This document shows, piece by piece, positions 51,385 through 61,181 of a stretch of 64,000 nucleotides of DNA (positions are counted from its first letter, which is position 1; each line of letters begins with the position of its first letter). The translations under genes and the position numbers were made by a program. The stretch is from Actinomadura harenae. GTDB taxonomy: Bacteria > Actinomycetota > Actinomycetes > Streptosporangiales > Streptosporangiaceae. The DNA is taken from the NCBI RefSeq assembly GCF_003696215.1, contig NZ_RFFG01000003.1:1-64000 (forward strand), read 5' to 3'. The notes below the pieces were generated by a model. That model was not told the DNA's origin, did not search any database, and saw only the letters and a program-made list of their open reading frames with translations.

Positions 51385-53076
51385 TCAGTGCCGGGGTGTC
51401 GGGGTGCCTTCGGAGAGTTCCCGGTTGATCTCGGCGGCGTCGAAGGCCGCCGGGTCGAAGTCGTCCGGTGAGTCCAGGTTCAGCCACTCGAGCATGTCCT
51501 GGTGGTTCTCGTGTTCGGGGTCGGCGAGGACGTCCAGCAGGTCCGCGTAGCCCCAGATTCCGCCGCAGTCCTCGGGTGGGGCCGCTCGGCGGCCGGTGAG
51601 GCAGCGGGGGTAGGCGACGCCGGGTTCGGCGGGGGAGACGGCCTCGACGAGGACCTTGTGCCCCCAGTCGTCGCCGAAGTCGTAGACGTAGGCGAACTCG
51701 TCCCGGGGATGTGGGGCGATCTTGTCGAGCCTGACGGCCGCGGCGTTGCGGTGGCCCAGCTCCCGGTCGGGGACGCCGAAGTCGCCCGCAGGGGTCTCGA
51801 AGAGCCACATGTGGTAGTTCTCCCAGGCGAACGCCGTCTGGAATACCAGGTGCAGGTCGCGCAGGCGAATGGCCGAGGGGACTTCGAGCCGCCGCCAGAT
51901 CGGCGGGCGCGCACCGGCCAGCGACACCTTGATCCGATGGACGGTCGGGGACGGCACGGCGCCGCCGGAATCGGGGAGGTTCTCGCCGGTCTCCGGCGAC
52001 AGGACGACCGTCCCAGGCGTCTGGGCGTCGTCCTCGAAGTGGTCCGGCTTGTACTCGCGCAGCAGCTCCTCGCCCTCGTCCGGCCAGGAGAAGCCCTTGC
52101 GCTTCAGCAGCCGCGCGAAGATCTTGCTCGCCGCGTCGGGCGCGCGGTCCGCCAGGCGGCGCAGCGCGTCCGGAGGGATCTCCGGGTCTTCCAGCAGCTC
52201 GGTCAGCGTCTCGCGGGGGCGGCGGCGGGCGACGAGGGCGGGATCGGCGAACGCCGCCTCGGCCAGGTGGTAGTCCGGGTAGAGGGCGACGCCCGCGCCC
52301 TGGAGGGAGTGGATCCCCACGCCTTCGGAGTCCAGCAGGAAATCCGGGAGGTCAGGGGCGGGGACGTCGGACGGCCCGGCCTCCGGGTCCGCTCGCAGGG
52401 CGATGCGGTCGTACAGCCGCCGCAGGACCTCGTCCACCTGCGGCCCGGGCACGACGATCAGATCGGTGCCGAACTCCTCGACGAACGCCTCGTGCTGCTC
52501 GGCGGGGGTGTGCGGCGCCTTTGCCTGCCGTTCGGGGGCGTGGAGGGCCTCCTCGGGGAAGGCCGGGGGCATCGTGGCCATGGCGAACGCCAGGGCCCGC
52601 GCGGACGGCGGGAGGAGCTCGGTCGGGCCCGACAGCATCCAGGCGTCGCCCAGCGGGACGATCCGGCCGATCGCGAACTTCCCCTTGCGGAAGGGCTTCA
52701 GGCCGTCCCGGCCCATGTTCGACAGGGTCGGATAGGCGCGCTGGTCGGCGAGGTCGACCAGCGTCACGCGGTCGCCCCGCTTCTCCGTGACCTCGAAGAC
52801 GCTTTGGACGACGTCCCGCCAGCCCAGCAGCGTCCGCTTCTCGTCGTCCGGAAGGTCGGGATGGTCGGCGACGAACTCCTCGACCACCGTTCGCCCCGAC
52901 CGGAGCTCGTGCTGGAGCATGAACGCGTCGAGCAGCACGTCGAAGGCGGCCTCGTCGGCGGTCCCGTCCGGGAAAGCCTGGGCGACCAGGTCCGAGAACT
53001 CGCTCTCGAACCTGGGTGACATGCCGAACTCCACCAGCGACTCCTTGAGATCGCCGGCGCGCTTCCAGTCGACCAA
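51385..53076 (-). CDS. pRiA4b ORF-3 family protein
   Basis: The start is a TTG at 53076 with AAAGG 8 bases upstream, giving 563 residues (MVDWKRAGDLKESLVEFGMS). The first 390 residues are helical and not assigned. The C-terminal part (about 395-545) is the plasmid pRiA4b ORF-3-like domain: HRIKVSLAGARPPIWRRLEVPSAIRLRDLH, FAYVYDFGDDWGHKVLVE and PRCLTGRRAAPPEDCGGIWGYADLL. That domain occurs as a passenger of IS1096-type elements and in chromosomes, without known function. No transposase is adjacent. Confidence 0.88.
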   Translation of the reverse strand: MVDWKRAGDLKESLVEFGMSPRFESEFSDLVAQAFPDGTADEAAFDVLLDAFMLQHELRSGRTVVEEFVADHPDLPDDEKRTLLGWRDVVQSVFEVTEKRGDRVTLVDLADQRAYPTLSNMGRDGLKPFRKGKFAIGRIVPLGDAWMLSGPTELLPPSARALAFAMATMPPAFPEEALHAPERQAKAPHTPAEQHEAFVEEFGTDLIVVPGPQVDEVLRRLYDRIALRADPEAGPSDVPAPDLPDFLLDSEGVGIHSLQGAGVALYPDYHLAEAAFADPALVARRRPRETLTELLEDPEIPPDALRRLADRAPDAASKIFARLLKRKGFSWPDEGEELLREYKPDHFEDDAQTPGTVVLSPETGENLPDSGGAVPSPTVHRIKVSLAGARPPIWRRLEVPSAIRLRDLHLVFQTAFAWENYHMWLFETPAGDFGVPDRELGHRNAAAVRLDKIAPHPRDEFAYVYDFGDDWGHKVLVEAVSPAEPGVAYPRCLTGRRAAPPEDCGGIWGYADLLDVLADPEHENHQDMLEWLNLDSPDDFDPAAFDAAEINRELSEGTPTPRH

Positions 53077-53141
53077 CGCGGAACCTTTCGGGCCGGGTGC
53101 GGGCGATCCGACGATAGTCGGACCGGGGCGGCCCGGTCGTG

Positions 53142-54755
53142 TCACTCGCGGGAGAGGGCTCGGGTGATTCCGGCGGCGGCGGTGAAGCCGAGGACGAGGC
53201 CGAGGATCGAGATCGTGTAGGCGACCCACTGGTCGACGCCCTTGGGCGCGTACTCGACGGTCAGGCCGATGTTCCCGATCGGGAGGATCAGGTCGACCGT
53301 GTACCAGAGCGAGTTGAAGTGCGGGTTCTGGCCGGTGTCCAGCGCCGGCGGGTGGCGGAAGTGGAAGTAGAGGGAGCCGAAGACGATCAGGCCGATCAGC
53401 CAGGACGCGGCGCGGAACGGCAGGTAGCCGTAGCCGACCAGGGCCTCCTGGAGCCAGCCGATCGCCTTGCGCGCCGGGCCCTGCGAGGCGCGCCGGTCGC
53501 GGGACTTGGCCAGCAGGACGGCCCGTCCGTCGGCGTCGAGGCCGAGCGTCCGGTAGGCGGTGGCGAGCCGCTCGTAGGGCTGCGGGGCGTAGCCGTCGGT
53601 GTCGCGGTGCAGCCAGTCCAGGCGCTGCCGCGCGTTGAGGGCCGGGTCGAGGTTGTCGTACTGGAAGCCGTCCAGCTGGAGGCGTTCGGGCCAGGTCCGC
53701 GGGTCGTCGCGGAACAGGCTGATCTTGGCGTAGGAGAAGTCGACGGTGCCGCGGACGGGCTCGGTCGGCCGCAGCAGCACCTCCTCCGCCTGGAGGCGCT
53801 GGAGGCTGAGCGCCGTCCCCTCCTTGACGCCCAGGCGGGCGCCGCGCAGGCTCAGCTGGCCGGTGATGCGCGCCCCGGCGAACGACACCGTCCCGTCCGC
53901 GGCGAAGCCGTCCGAGCAGTACACGTCGGTCTCGACGCCCAGGTCGTCGGCGTTCAGGGCCGTCCCGGACGGGTGGGACAGCTCGGCGCCCACGAACGAC
54001 AGGTAACCGCCGACGCGCGCGCCGCGCATCCGCAGCTCGCCCTGCGCCGAGAAGCCGCCGTCGCAGAACACGTTCGCCGCGACGTCCAGCCGGGACGCGT
54101 ACAGCGCGACGCCGCCCGGGTTGTGCAGCCGCGCCTCCCGGAAGATCAGCTGGCCGCCGACCCGCGCGCCCGGCAGCCGCACCTCGCCCTGCGCGGTGAA
54201 CCCCCGGTCGCAGTAGACGTTGGCGTCCACGAGCATCCGGTCGGCGAGCAGTGCGTCGCCCTGCGGGTTGGTCAGGTACACGCCGGACATGTTGAGGATG
54301 CCGCTGATGTGCGCCCCGTCCAGCCACAGCCCGCCGTGGACGCGGCTGCCCTCCAGCCACAGGTGCCCGTCGATCCGCGTCCCGGACGCGACCAGCCCCG
54401 GCAGCCGGCAGCGCATCAGGTGGACGCTGTTCATCTGCGCCCAGTACAGGTGCGGCGCCTCGTCGAACACGCAGCCGGTCAGCGCCAGCGGCACCGACAC
54501 CTGCGCGTGCCCGAGGTTCAGCGACCCGGTGATCCGCGCGCCCGACAGCCGCACGCCCGGCACCTGCCCCGGGGACGGTTCGACCGCGCCGAGCAGCAGC
54601 GCCACCAGCACCTCCGCCCGGACGGTCCGGTCCGGCCCCCAGTGGGCGACCTGGTCGCTGACGGTCGGGTCGCCCGCGCTCAGGTCCACCGCCTCGCCGC
54701 GCGGGAACGCCTCCCACAGTTTGAGCTCCGCCGGGGACAACTCCTCGATGTTCAT
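53142..54755 (-). CDS. Pentapeptide-like repeat protein with C-terminal two-helix module
   Basis: This 537-residue paralogue of the gene at 38857 has the head LSPAELKLWEAFPRGEAV and a beta-helix of long, roughly 50-residue repeats (GEVRLPGARVGGQLIF, GELRMRGARVGGYLSF, GTVSFAGARITGQLSL). The conserved joint WPERLQLDGFQYDNLDPAL and QPYERLATAYR follow. The C-terminus has helix 1 (ASWLIGLIVFGSLYFHF), a re-entrant-like FNSLWYTVDLILPIGNIGL, and helix 2 (VAYTISILGLVLGFTAAAGI). The shape suggests a membrane-gated or membrane-scaffold protein. No enzyme motif was seen. Confidence 0.8.
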   Translation of the reverse strand: MNIEELSPAELKLWEAFPRGEAVDLSAGDPTVSDQVAHWGPDRTVRAEVLVALLLGAVEPSPGQVPGVRLSGARITGSLNLGHAQVSVPLALTGCVFDEAPHLYWAQMNSVHLMRCRLPGLVASGTRIDGHLWLEGSRVHGGLWLDGAHISGILNMSGVYLTNPQGDALLADRMLVDANVYCDRGFTAQGEVRLPGARVGGQLIFREARLHNPGGVALYASRLDVAANVFCDGGFSAQGELRMRGARVGGYLSFVGAELSHPSGTALNADDLGVETDVYCSDGFAADGTVSFAGARITGQLSLRGARLGVKEGTALSLQRLQAEEVLLRPTEPVRGTVDFSYAKISLFRDDPRTWPERLQLDGFQYDNLDPALNARQRLDWLHRDTDGYAPQPYERLATAYRTLGLDADGRAVLLAKSRDRRASQGPARKAIGWLQEALVGYGYLPFRAASWLIGLIVFGSLYFHFRHPPALDTGQNPHFNSLWYTVDLILPIGNIGLTVEYAPKGVDQWVAYTISILGLVLGFTAAAGITRALSRE

Positions 54756-54868
54756 GGGCGCTCCTGGGAGACGGGGGGCGTTCGGGGGCTGCCTTGCGGC
54801 ATGTGCCCTGCCATGGTGCCGTACGCTTCACTTTCGTAGGTAGGCGCAGATCAACGAGGGGGGCGGTC

Positions 54869-55111
54869 GTGGCGCGCGTCGTCGTCGACGTCATGCTCAA
54901 GCCGGAAATCCTGGACCCGCAGGGCCAGGCGATCGCCCGCAAGCTCCCGCAGCTGGGCTTCGAGGGCGTGGCGGCCGTCCGCCAGGGCAAGCGGTTCGAG
55001 CTGGAACTGGACGGCCCGGCCGATGAGGCCGCGCTGGAGGAGGTCCGCAAGATCGCGGAGACCATGCTGGCGAACCCGGTCATCGAGACCTTCGAGATCC
55101 ACGCGCTCTGA
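54869..55111 (+). CDS. purS: Phosphoribosylformylglycinamidine synthase subunit PurS
   Basis: The GTG at 54869 behind AGGGGGG gives 80 residues, the normal PurS length. The sequence ARVVVDVMLKPEILDPQGQAI and the closing NPVIETFEI are diagnostic. PurS bridges PurQ and PurL in the multi-subunit FGAM synthase, the fourth step of purine synthesis. Here it is separated from purQ by about 1.1 kb, including a hairpin and an RsbW-like gene. Confidence 0.96.
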   Translation: MARVVVDVMLKPEILDPQGQAIARKLPQLGFEGVAAVRQGKRFELELDGPADEAALEEVRKIAETMLANPVIETFEIHAL

Positions 55112-55124
55112 CGCGCGGCCGGTA

Positions 55125-55149
55125 GCGCGGCGGGGCATCCCCGCCGCGC
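55125..55149 (+). terminator. Strong hairpin after purS
   Basis: A perfect 11-bp GC stem (55125-55135 with 55139-55149) with a 3-base loop lies 14 bases after the purS stop. No T-run follows, so it could be a U-less terminator or an attenuator/RNA-stability element. The rest of 55112-55476 holds only the promoter of the next gene, including the 13-bp palindrome TTACGT-C-ACGTAA at 55327-55339. Confidence 0.5.
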
Positions 55150-55476
55150 CCGGAACCGGCAGGTGGGGCCGGTGGGCGGGCGGTCCGGAGTGCGTCCGGG
55201 CGGGTCCGCCCGGACGGTCCGCGAGAGCGGTCGGTCACCTTCGGGACGGCCCCTGACCGGAAATGTGGCGCGTTCCACAAACCGGCGGCACCGATAAGTC
55301 GATCAGACTTTTCCTTCGTCTCACGCTTACGTCACGTAAAGACCTGACACCCTGGCGATTACGGTGCTTTTCACCGGGGAAGCCTTACATGAGTCGAGAC
55401 GTTGCCAGCGAGCGCGCTCTCCGGGCCGAGTCCGCGCACGGCGGGAAGCGGCCCGGGGGACGGACCGAGGTGCCCG

Positions 55477-56109
55477 GTGGACATGAAGTTCTCCCTCGCG
55501 TTGCCCCGAGAAGCCCTGAGCATCCCCGTCGTGAGACGGGTGGTCGGGGACGCGCTGCGCGGGCTCGGCGTCTCCGAGGACTGCGTGTCCGACATCCTCG
55601 TCGCGACGTCCGAGGCGTGCACCAACGTCGTCCAGCACGCCCGCAACAGCACCGACTACGAGGTGATCGGGCACGTCGCGGGCGGTGTCTGCCTCCTGCG
55701 CATCCTCGACTGGGGGCGCGGCCCCCGGCAGGCCCCCGACCCCGCCGCGGACGGCGGGTCCCCTTCGTCCGGCGCGTCCGGGCCGTTCGACGCGTCCGCC
55801 GCCCTCGCCCCCTGTGAGGAACCCGTCCCCTACGACGAATCCGGGCCGTTCGACGAATCAGGGCCGTTCGAGGCGGCCGGGCCGTTCGACGGTCCCGGGC
55901 CGTTCGACGCGTCGGGCGGACCGTTCGACCCCGGGGCTTTGCGCGAGTCTGGGCGCGGACTTAGGATCATGCGGGCCCTGGTCGACGAATTGAGCATCGA
56001 ATCCGCTCCCGACCGGGGCACCGTCGTCCAGATGCACAAGCGGCTGACCTGGCGAGACGAGGCGCTGATCCGACGACTGGAGCACCGCCTCGCACGCAGC
56101 GCCGGGTAG
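55477..56109 (+). CDS. RsbW-like ATP-binding protein with GPFD-repeat insert
   Basis: The GTG at 55477, 6 bases after GAGG, gives 210 residues; the ATG at 55483 is the alternative. The kinase core is intact: N-box ATSEACTNVVQHA (43-55), G1 aspartate in LLRILDWGRGP (73-83) and G2 ESGRGLRIM (157-165). Between G1 and G2, where the ATP lid normally lies, about 70 residues of low-complexity repeat (GPFD-E/A-S units, 86-156) are inserted. It is a paralogue of the 133-residue protein at 24350. It sits between purS and purQ, on the same strand. Confidence 0.82.
   Translation: MDMKFSLALPREALSIPVVRRVVGDALRGLGVSEDCVSDILVATSEACTNVVQHARNSTDYEVIGHVAGGVCLLRILDWGRGPRQAPDPAADGGSPSSGASGPFDASAALAPCEEPVPYDESGPFDESGPFEAAGPFDGPGPFDASGGPFDPGALRESGRGLRIMRALVDELSIESAPDRGTVVQMHKRLTWRDEALIRRLEHRLARSAG
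55839..55931 (+). repeat. 18-bp-type tandem repeats coding GPFD units
   Basis: GGGCCGTTCGAC recurs about every 12-18 bases through this stretch, with related copies from 55780, all in frame within the RsbW-like gene. Expansion and contraction would lengthen or shorten its lid region without shifting the frame. Confidence 0.8.
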
Positions 56110-56228
56110 ATTGGGACACGCGCGGGGGGATTGTGACGCGCGCGCGGGAGTGAACGGCGGCGAAGAGCTGCAGCCCAGGGCTGGAACCGCCCGTCCCGGC
56201 CGCCCTCATTTCGGAGGAATGACAAGAG

Positions 56229-56909
56229 ATGGACGCTGCCCGGGTTGGGGTCATCACCTTCCCTGGTTCTCTCGACGACCGTGACGCCGCGCGGGCCGTG
56301 CGGCTCGCGGGAGCCGAACCGGTCGCACTGTGGCACGCGGACAACGACCTGCAAGGGGTCGACGCGGTCGTGCTGCCGGGAGGATTCTCCTACGGGGACT
56401 ACCTGCGAGCGGGCGCCATCGCCCGGTTCGCGCCGATCATGACGGAGCTGGTCGGGGCCGCTCGGAGCGGCCTGCCGGTGCTCGGCATCTGCAACGGCTT
56501 CCAGGTGCTGTGCGAGTCGCACCTGCTGCCCGGAGCGCTGCTGCCCAACGCCGGACTCCACTTCGTCTGCCGTGACCAGCGGCTCCGCATCGACAACGCG
56601 GACACCGCCTGGACCTCGGAGTACCGGTCCGGCCAGGAGGTGGTGATCCCGATCAAGAACGCGGACGGGCGCTACGTCGCCGACGCCGACACGGTCGCCG
56701 AGCTGGAGGCGTCCGGCCGGATCGTGGCCCGCTACCTCGACGTGAACCCGAACGGCTCGCAGAACGACATCGCGGGCATCACCAACGAGGCCGGGAACGT
56801 GGTCGGCCTCATGCCGCACCCCGAGCACGCCGTGGAGTCCCTCACCGGGCCGTCCGCCGACGGCCTCGGGTTCTTCACCTCGATCGTCAAGAGACTGGTC
56901 AACGCATGA
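56229..56909 (+). CDS. purQ: Phosphoribosylformylglycinamidine synthase subunit PurQ
   Basis: This 226-residue class I glutamine amidotransferase supplies ammonia to PurL. The nucleophile is C88 in [14 protein letters not shown], and the histidine/glutamate pair lies in [10 protein letters not shown] near the C-terminus. The N-terminal [15 protein letters not shown] is typical. GGAGG lies a few bases before the ATG. Its stop overlaps the purL start (ATGA). Confidence 0.97.
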   Translation: MDAARVGVITFPGSLDDRDAARAVRLAGAEPVALWHADNDLQGVDAVVLPGGFSYGDYLRAGAIARFAPIMTELVGAARSGLPVLGICNGFQVLCESHLLPGALLPNAGLHFVCRDQRLRIDNADTAWTSEYRSGQEVVIPIKNADGRYVADADTVAELEASGRIVARYLDVNPNGSQNDIAGITNEAGNVVGLMPHPEHAVESLTGPSADGLGFFTSIVKRLVNA

Positions 56910-59900
56910 GCGAGCAGCGCCCCGACAAGTCCGGCGCGAGCCACGAGGAGGCGACCCTCGAGTGGTTCGCCGACCTCAAGGACGACTCCGACGACCCCGA
57001 GCTGCAGCCCGTCGACCCGTCGGTGACGCAGGCGTTCAAGGCGGTCGTGGACGAGGCCGACGCCGCGCCCCCCACCGGCCCGATCCCCGGCGTGCCGAGC
57101 GACGAGCGGCCCCCGGGAGCGCCGCTCGAGCAGGCGGCCCCGCAGACCTTCGCCGCGGACGAGCCGTCCGACGACACCCCGCTGCCCCCGCCCCCCGCCA
57201 CCCCGGACCCCGACCTCGTCCGCGCGATGCTGGACGAGGCCGCCGACGTGCCCGTCCCCGGTCTCGACGAGCCGGCCGCGGCCGCGCACAACGCGTCCGG
57301 CCGGCGGTCCGCCGTGTCCGGCCCGGGCGCCGTGCCGCACGGCGGTTCCGGCTCGCAGGCGGCGCCGGTCGCGTCCCCGCGGGTCTCGCCCGTCCCGGGC
57401 GCGAGCCCGCAGGCCGTGATCTTCCCGGACCCGCAGGCCGCCGCGCTGTTCGCCGCGTCCGCGACCGGGAACGGCGCCCCCCAGGCCCCGGCTCCGGCCG
57501 CTCCGCAGCAGCCGACCTTCGGGTCCGGTTTCGACTCCGGCGCGCAGGCCCTCGGCCAGGGCTTCGGCCCGCAGGACACCTACGCGCCCACCGGTCAGGA
57601 CGCCTTCCCGCCCGCCGGGCAGGGCGCCTTCGCACCCGGCGGGCAGGACGCCTTCGCGGCTGCCGGGCAGAACGTCGCGTCGCACACGGGCCCGCTGCCC
57701 ACCGCGGGGCTCGACGCGTCGCCGCTGACCGCCGGCGGAGCGGGCTCCGGCCCGCAGCCGTCCTTCGGTTCCGCCACGGGCCCGCAGCCCTCGGTCGGTC
57801 CGAACACCGGGCCGCAGCCCGCGATCGGCTCCGACAGCGGCCCGCAGGCCCACATCGCCGCGAACACGGGCCCGCAGGCCGCCGTCCCGGGCGACCCGGC
57901 CGCGAGCCCGACCGCCGCCCTCGCCGCGATGGCGCAGGGCCCGGGAGAGGCCGGCGGGCCGACCCCGCCCGAGCCGCCGCGCTCCGAGCCCGTCCGCCGG
58001 TTCGAGCCCGAGCCGGGCACCGACACCGTCGAGATCGCGGTCCGGACGCCCGACAAGCCGCAGCCGTGGGCCGAGCTCGGCATGGCCGAGGACGAGTACC
58101 GGCGCGTCCGGGACATCCTCGGCCGCCGCCCGACCTCCGCCGAGCTGGCGATCTACTCGGTGATGTGGTCGGAGCACTGCTCCTACAAGTCGTCCAAGGT
58201 GCACCTGCGCCAGTTCGGCGAGAAGGCCCCGCAGACCGACGCGCTGCTCGTCGGCATGGGCGAGAACGCGGGCGTCGTCGACGTCGGCCAGGGCTGGGCC
58301 GTCACCTTCAAGGTCGAGTCGCACAACCACCCGTCCTACGTCGAGCCCTACCAGGGCGCCGCGACCGGCGTCGGCGGCATCGTCCGCGACATCATGTCGA
58401 TGGGCGCGCGGCCCGTCGCCGTCATGGACGCGCTGCGCTTCGGCCCGGCCGACGCCCCCGACACCCACCGCGTCCTGCCGGGCGTGGTCGCGGGCGTCGG
58501 CGGCTACGGCAACTCGCTCGGCCTGCCCAACATCGGCGGCGAGACCGTCTTCGACGCCTGCTACGCCGCGAACCCGCTGGTCAACGCGCTCTGCGTGGGC
58601 GTGATGAAGCACGAGGACATCAAGCTCGCCGCGGCCCCCGGCCCCGGCAACCAGGTGATCCTGTTCGGCGCCATGACCGGCCCGGACGGCATCGGCGGCG
58701 CGTCCGTCCTCGCCTCGGCGAACTTCGACGACGCGTCCCAGGCCAAGCGGCCGAGCGTCCAGGTCGGCGACCCGTTCATGGAGAAGCTGCTGATCGAGTG
58801 CTGCCTGGAGCTGTTCCGGGCGGACCTGGTCGTCGGCATCCAGGACCTCGGCGCCGCGGGCGTGTCCTGCGCGACGACCGAGCTCGCCGCCGCCGGCACC
58901 GGCGGCATGAAGGTCGACCTCGACGCCGTCCCGCTGCGCGACCAGCGCCTGCGCGCCGAAGAGATCCTCATGTCGGAGTCGCAGGAGCGGATGATGGCGG
59001 TCGTCGAGCCCGCCAAGGTCGACGCCTTCCTCGCGATCTGCGCCAAGTACGAGATCCCCGCGACGGTCATCGGCGAGGTCACCGACACCGGACGCCTCGT
59101 CATGACCTGGCGCGGCGAGACGATCGTGGACATCCCGCCCGGCACCGCCGCCGACGAGGGCCCCGTCTACGAGCGTCCGATCGCCCTGCCCGCCGACCTG
59201 GCCGCGCTCCAGTCGGACACGCCGGGCCGGCTGACCCGGCCGTCCAACGGCGAGGAGATCCGCCGGACGGTGCTGTGGCTCGCCGGGTCCCCGAACCTGG
59301 CCAGCAAGGCCTGGGTGACCTCGCAGTACGACCGGTACGTCCTCGGCAACACCGTCCTGGCGATGCCGGAGGACGCGGGCGTCGTCCGCATCGACGACGC
59401 GTCCGGGCTCGGCATCGCGCTGTCCCTGGACGGCAACGGCCGCTACACCCGCCTCGACCCGTACGCGGGCGCGCAGCTCGCGCTGTCCGAGGCGTACCGG
59501 AACGTGGCCGCGACGGGCGCCCGCCCGCTCGCGGTGACGAACTGCCTGAACTTCGGCTCGCCGGAGGACCCGGGCGTCATGTGGCAGTTCGCGCAGGCCG
59601 TCGAGGGCCTCGCGGACGGCTGCCGCTACCTCGGCACCCCGGTCACCGGCGGGAACGTCTCGTTCTACAACCAGACCGGCGACCAGCCGATCAACCCGAC
59701 CCCGGTGATCGGCGTCCTCGGCGTCCACGACGACGTCCGCCGCCGGGTGAACATGGCGTTCGTCACCGAGGGTGCGACGCTCGCGCTGCTCGGCGAGACC
59801 CGCGAGGAGTTCGGCGGGTCCGAATGGGCGCACGTCGTCTACGGCCACCTGGGCGGCCTGCCGCCGAAGGTGGACCTGGCCGCCGAGGCCGCCCTGGCGT

Positions 59901-60271
59901 CCGTGCTGGTCGCCGCCGCCCGCGACGGCCTGCTCGCCGCGGCGCACGACCTGTCGGACGGCGGCCTGTCCCAGGCGCTCGTCGAGTCCTGCCTCCGCGG
60001 CGGCCTCGGCGCGCAGGTCACGCTGCACGGCGACGCGTTCGTCCAGCTGTTCAGCGAGTCGGTCGCGCGCGCCGTCGTGGCGATCCGTCCGGGCGCGGAG
60101 GCCCGCGTCGCCGCGCTGTGCGAGCAGGCGGGCGTCCCGGTGAGCCAGCTCGGCGTCGTCGGCGGCGACTCGCTCACCGTCAACGGAGGCGACCAGCAGG
60201 AGGTCTTCTCGATCTCCCTGGCCGAGCTCCGCGAGGCGCACGAGCGCACCCTGCCCAGCTACGCGAGCTGA
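56906..60271 (+). CDS. purL: Phosphoribosylformylglycinamidine synthase subunit PurL with long N-terminal extension
   Basis: This 1121-residue protein has a standard PurL core of about 750 residues from about residue 371: [35 protein letters not shown] with the catalytic histidine, the ATP-binding [19 protein letters not shown], and [16 protein letters not shown] in the second half. Before it lie about 370 residues of Pro/Ala/Gly-rich disordered sequence, with acidic start ([16 protein letters not shown]) and GPQP-type repeats between 260 and 330. The start is set by the ATGA overlap with purQ, so the extension is very likely translated. Ordinary small PurL proteins are about 740-770 residues. 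Confidence 0.93.
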   Translation: MSEQRPDKSGASHEEATLEWFADLKDDSDDPELQPVDPSVTQAFKAVVDEADAAPPTGPIPGVPSDERPPGAPLEQAAPQTFAADEPSDDTPLPPPPATPDPDLVRAMLDEAADVPVPGLDEPAAAAHNASGRRSAVSGPGAVPHGGSGSQAAPVASPRVSPVPGASPQAVIFPDPQAAALFAASATGNGAPQAPAPAAPQQPTFGSGFDSGAQALGQGFGPQDTYAPTGQDAFPPAGQGAFAPGGQDAFAAAGQNVASHTGPLPTAGLDASPLTAGGAGSGPQPSFGSATGPQPSVGPNTGPQPAIGSDSGPQAHIAANTGPQAAVPGDPAASPTAALAAMAQGPGEAGGPTPPEPPRSEPVRRFEPEPGTDTVEIAVRTPDKPQPWAELGMAEDEYRRVRDILGRRPTSAELAIYSVMWSEHCSYKSSKVHLRQFGEKAPQTDALLVGMGENAGVVDVGQGWAVTFKVESHNHPSYVEPYQGAATGVGGIVRDIMSMGARPVAVMDALRFGPADAPDTHRVLPGVVAGVGGYGNSLGLPNIGGETVFDACYAANPLVNALCVGVMKHEDIKLAAAPGPGNQVILFGAMTGPDGIGGASVLASANFDDASQAKRPSVQVGDPFMEKLLIECCLELFRADLVVGIQDLGAAGVSCATTELAAAGTGGMKVDLDAVPLRDQRLRAEEILMSESQERMMAVVEPAKVDAFLAICAKYEIPATVIGEVTDTGRLVMTWRGETIVDIPPGTAADEGPVYERPIALPADLAALQSDTPGRLTRPSNGEEIRRTVLWLAGSPNLASKAWVTSQYDRYVLGNTVLAMPEDAGVVRIDDASGLGIALSLDGNGRYTRLDPYAGAQLALSEAYRNVAATGARPLAVTNCLNFGSPEDPGVMWQFAQAVEGLADGCRYLGTPVTGGNVSFYNQTGDQPINPTPVIGVLGVHDDVRRRVNMAFVTEGATLALLGETREEFGGSEWAHVVYGHLGGLPPKVDLAAEAALASVLVAAARDGLLAAAHDLSDGGLSQALVESCLRGGLGAQVTLHGDAFVQLFSESVARAVVAIRPGAEARVAALCEQAGVPVSQLGVVGGDSLTVNGGDQQEVFSISLAELREAHERTLPSYAS

Positions 60272-60281
60272 CAGAGCAGGT

Positions 60282-60314
60282 GAGAAGCCCCGGGCCGACG
60301 GTCCGGGGCTTCTC
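60282..60314. terminator. Terminator after purL
   Basis: GAGAAGCCCCGG (60282-60293) pairs with CCGGGGCTTCTC (60303-60314), 9-base loop, with a pyrimidine-rich tail. It serves both purL and the converging LysE gene. Confidence 0.8.
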
Positions 60315-60325
60315 CCTTCCTCCCG

Positions 60326-60958
60326 CTATTCGCCGAAGGCGAGGCGGAGGCCGAAGGCGGCGATGACGCCGCCGGTGATCCGGTCCATGAGCCTGCGCGC
60401 GGACGGCTTGGCGAGCCACGAGCGCAGCGCGTGCGCGAACGTGACGAGGACGGCCGACCAGACGACCCCGAACGCGACGTGGATGCTCGCCAGCGCCATC
60501 CCGAACGGAAGATGCGGGACGTCCGCCGGGATGAACTGCGGCAGCAGCGCCATGTAGAGCGCGCCGACCTTGGGGTTGAGCAGGTTGGTGAGGGCGCCGC
60601 GCCGCCAGCCGTCGCGCAGCCGGTCGGGCTCGGCCCCGGCCTCGGCGGCCAGGGCGTCCGGGAGGCGCCGCAGGCTCGTCCAGAGCATGCGCAGGCCCAT
60701 CCAGACGAGGTAGGCGGCGCCGACGAGGCGCAGCGTCGTGTAGGCGAGGTGGGACGCGGTGAGCAGCGCGGTGACGCCGAGGGACGCGAACGCGCCCCAC
60801 AGGAGCGTCCCGGTCTGGATGCCGAGGACGACGCCCCAGGCGCGGCGCCGCTGCCCGAGCGCGGCGGTCCGGAGGATCAGGGCCGTGTCGAGGCCGGGCG
60901 TGAGCGTCATCAACCCGGCGACTACGGCGAAAGACCACAGAGCAGTAGAAATTGCCAC
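60326..60958 (-). CDS. LysE family translocator
   Basis: This 210-residue protein has about six membrane helices and the LysE/RhtB pattern: GLMTLTPGLDTALILRTAALG (residues about 15-36, with the TPGPD-like motif here TPGLD), LVGAAYLVWMGLRML, and LTNLLNPKVGALYMALLPQFI, the family's NPK motif. It exports amino acids or related metabolites. The start is GTG at 60958. The substrate cannot be read from sequence. Confidence 0.92.
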   Translation of the reverse strand: MAISTALWSFAVVAGLMTLTPGLDTALILRTAALGQRRRAWGVVLGIQTGTLLWGAFASLGVTALLTASHLAYTTLRLVGAAYLVWMGLRMLWTSLRRLPDALAAEAGAEPDRLRDGWRRGALTNLLNPKVGALYMALLPQFIPADVPHLPFGMALASIHVAFGVVWSAVLVTFAHALRSWLAKPSARRLMDRITGGVIAAFGLRLAFGE

Positions 60959-61181
60959 GGACGGCCAGACTACCGCCCGTCGTACCGCAGGTTCCCGATC
61001 GCCTCCCGCACCACGAACCGGATCTCCCGGAGCCGGGCCTGGCGGCGAACGCGCCCAGCCCGTCCAGGCAGCGTCGCGGCCGGGAGTGGCGGAGAGACAT
61101 ATTCAGAGTGTGTGAATGCTGAGTCTCTGGGGCCACTCTGGTCTTGTGGGGCGGTGGGGTTGGTTGTTGGGGTAGATCGTC

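Noticed and set aside
51385..53076. IS1096-type insertion sequence suggested by the pRiA4b ORF-3 domain
   Set aside because: No transposase and no terminal inverted repeats were seen; the domain also occurs in ordinary chromosomal genes.
56732..60241. 1169-codon open frame on the minus strand opposite purL
   Set aside because: It mirrors the purL codons and encodes a low-complexity Arg/Gly/Val product without any recognisable fold. It is a GC-bias shadow.
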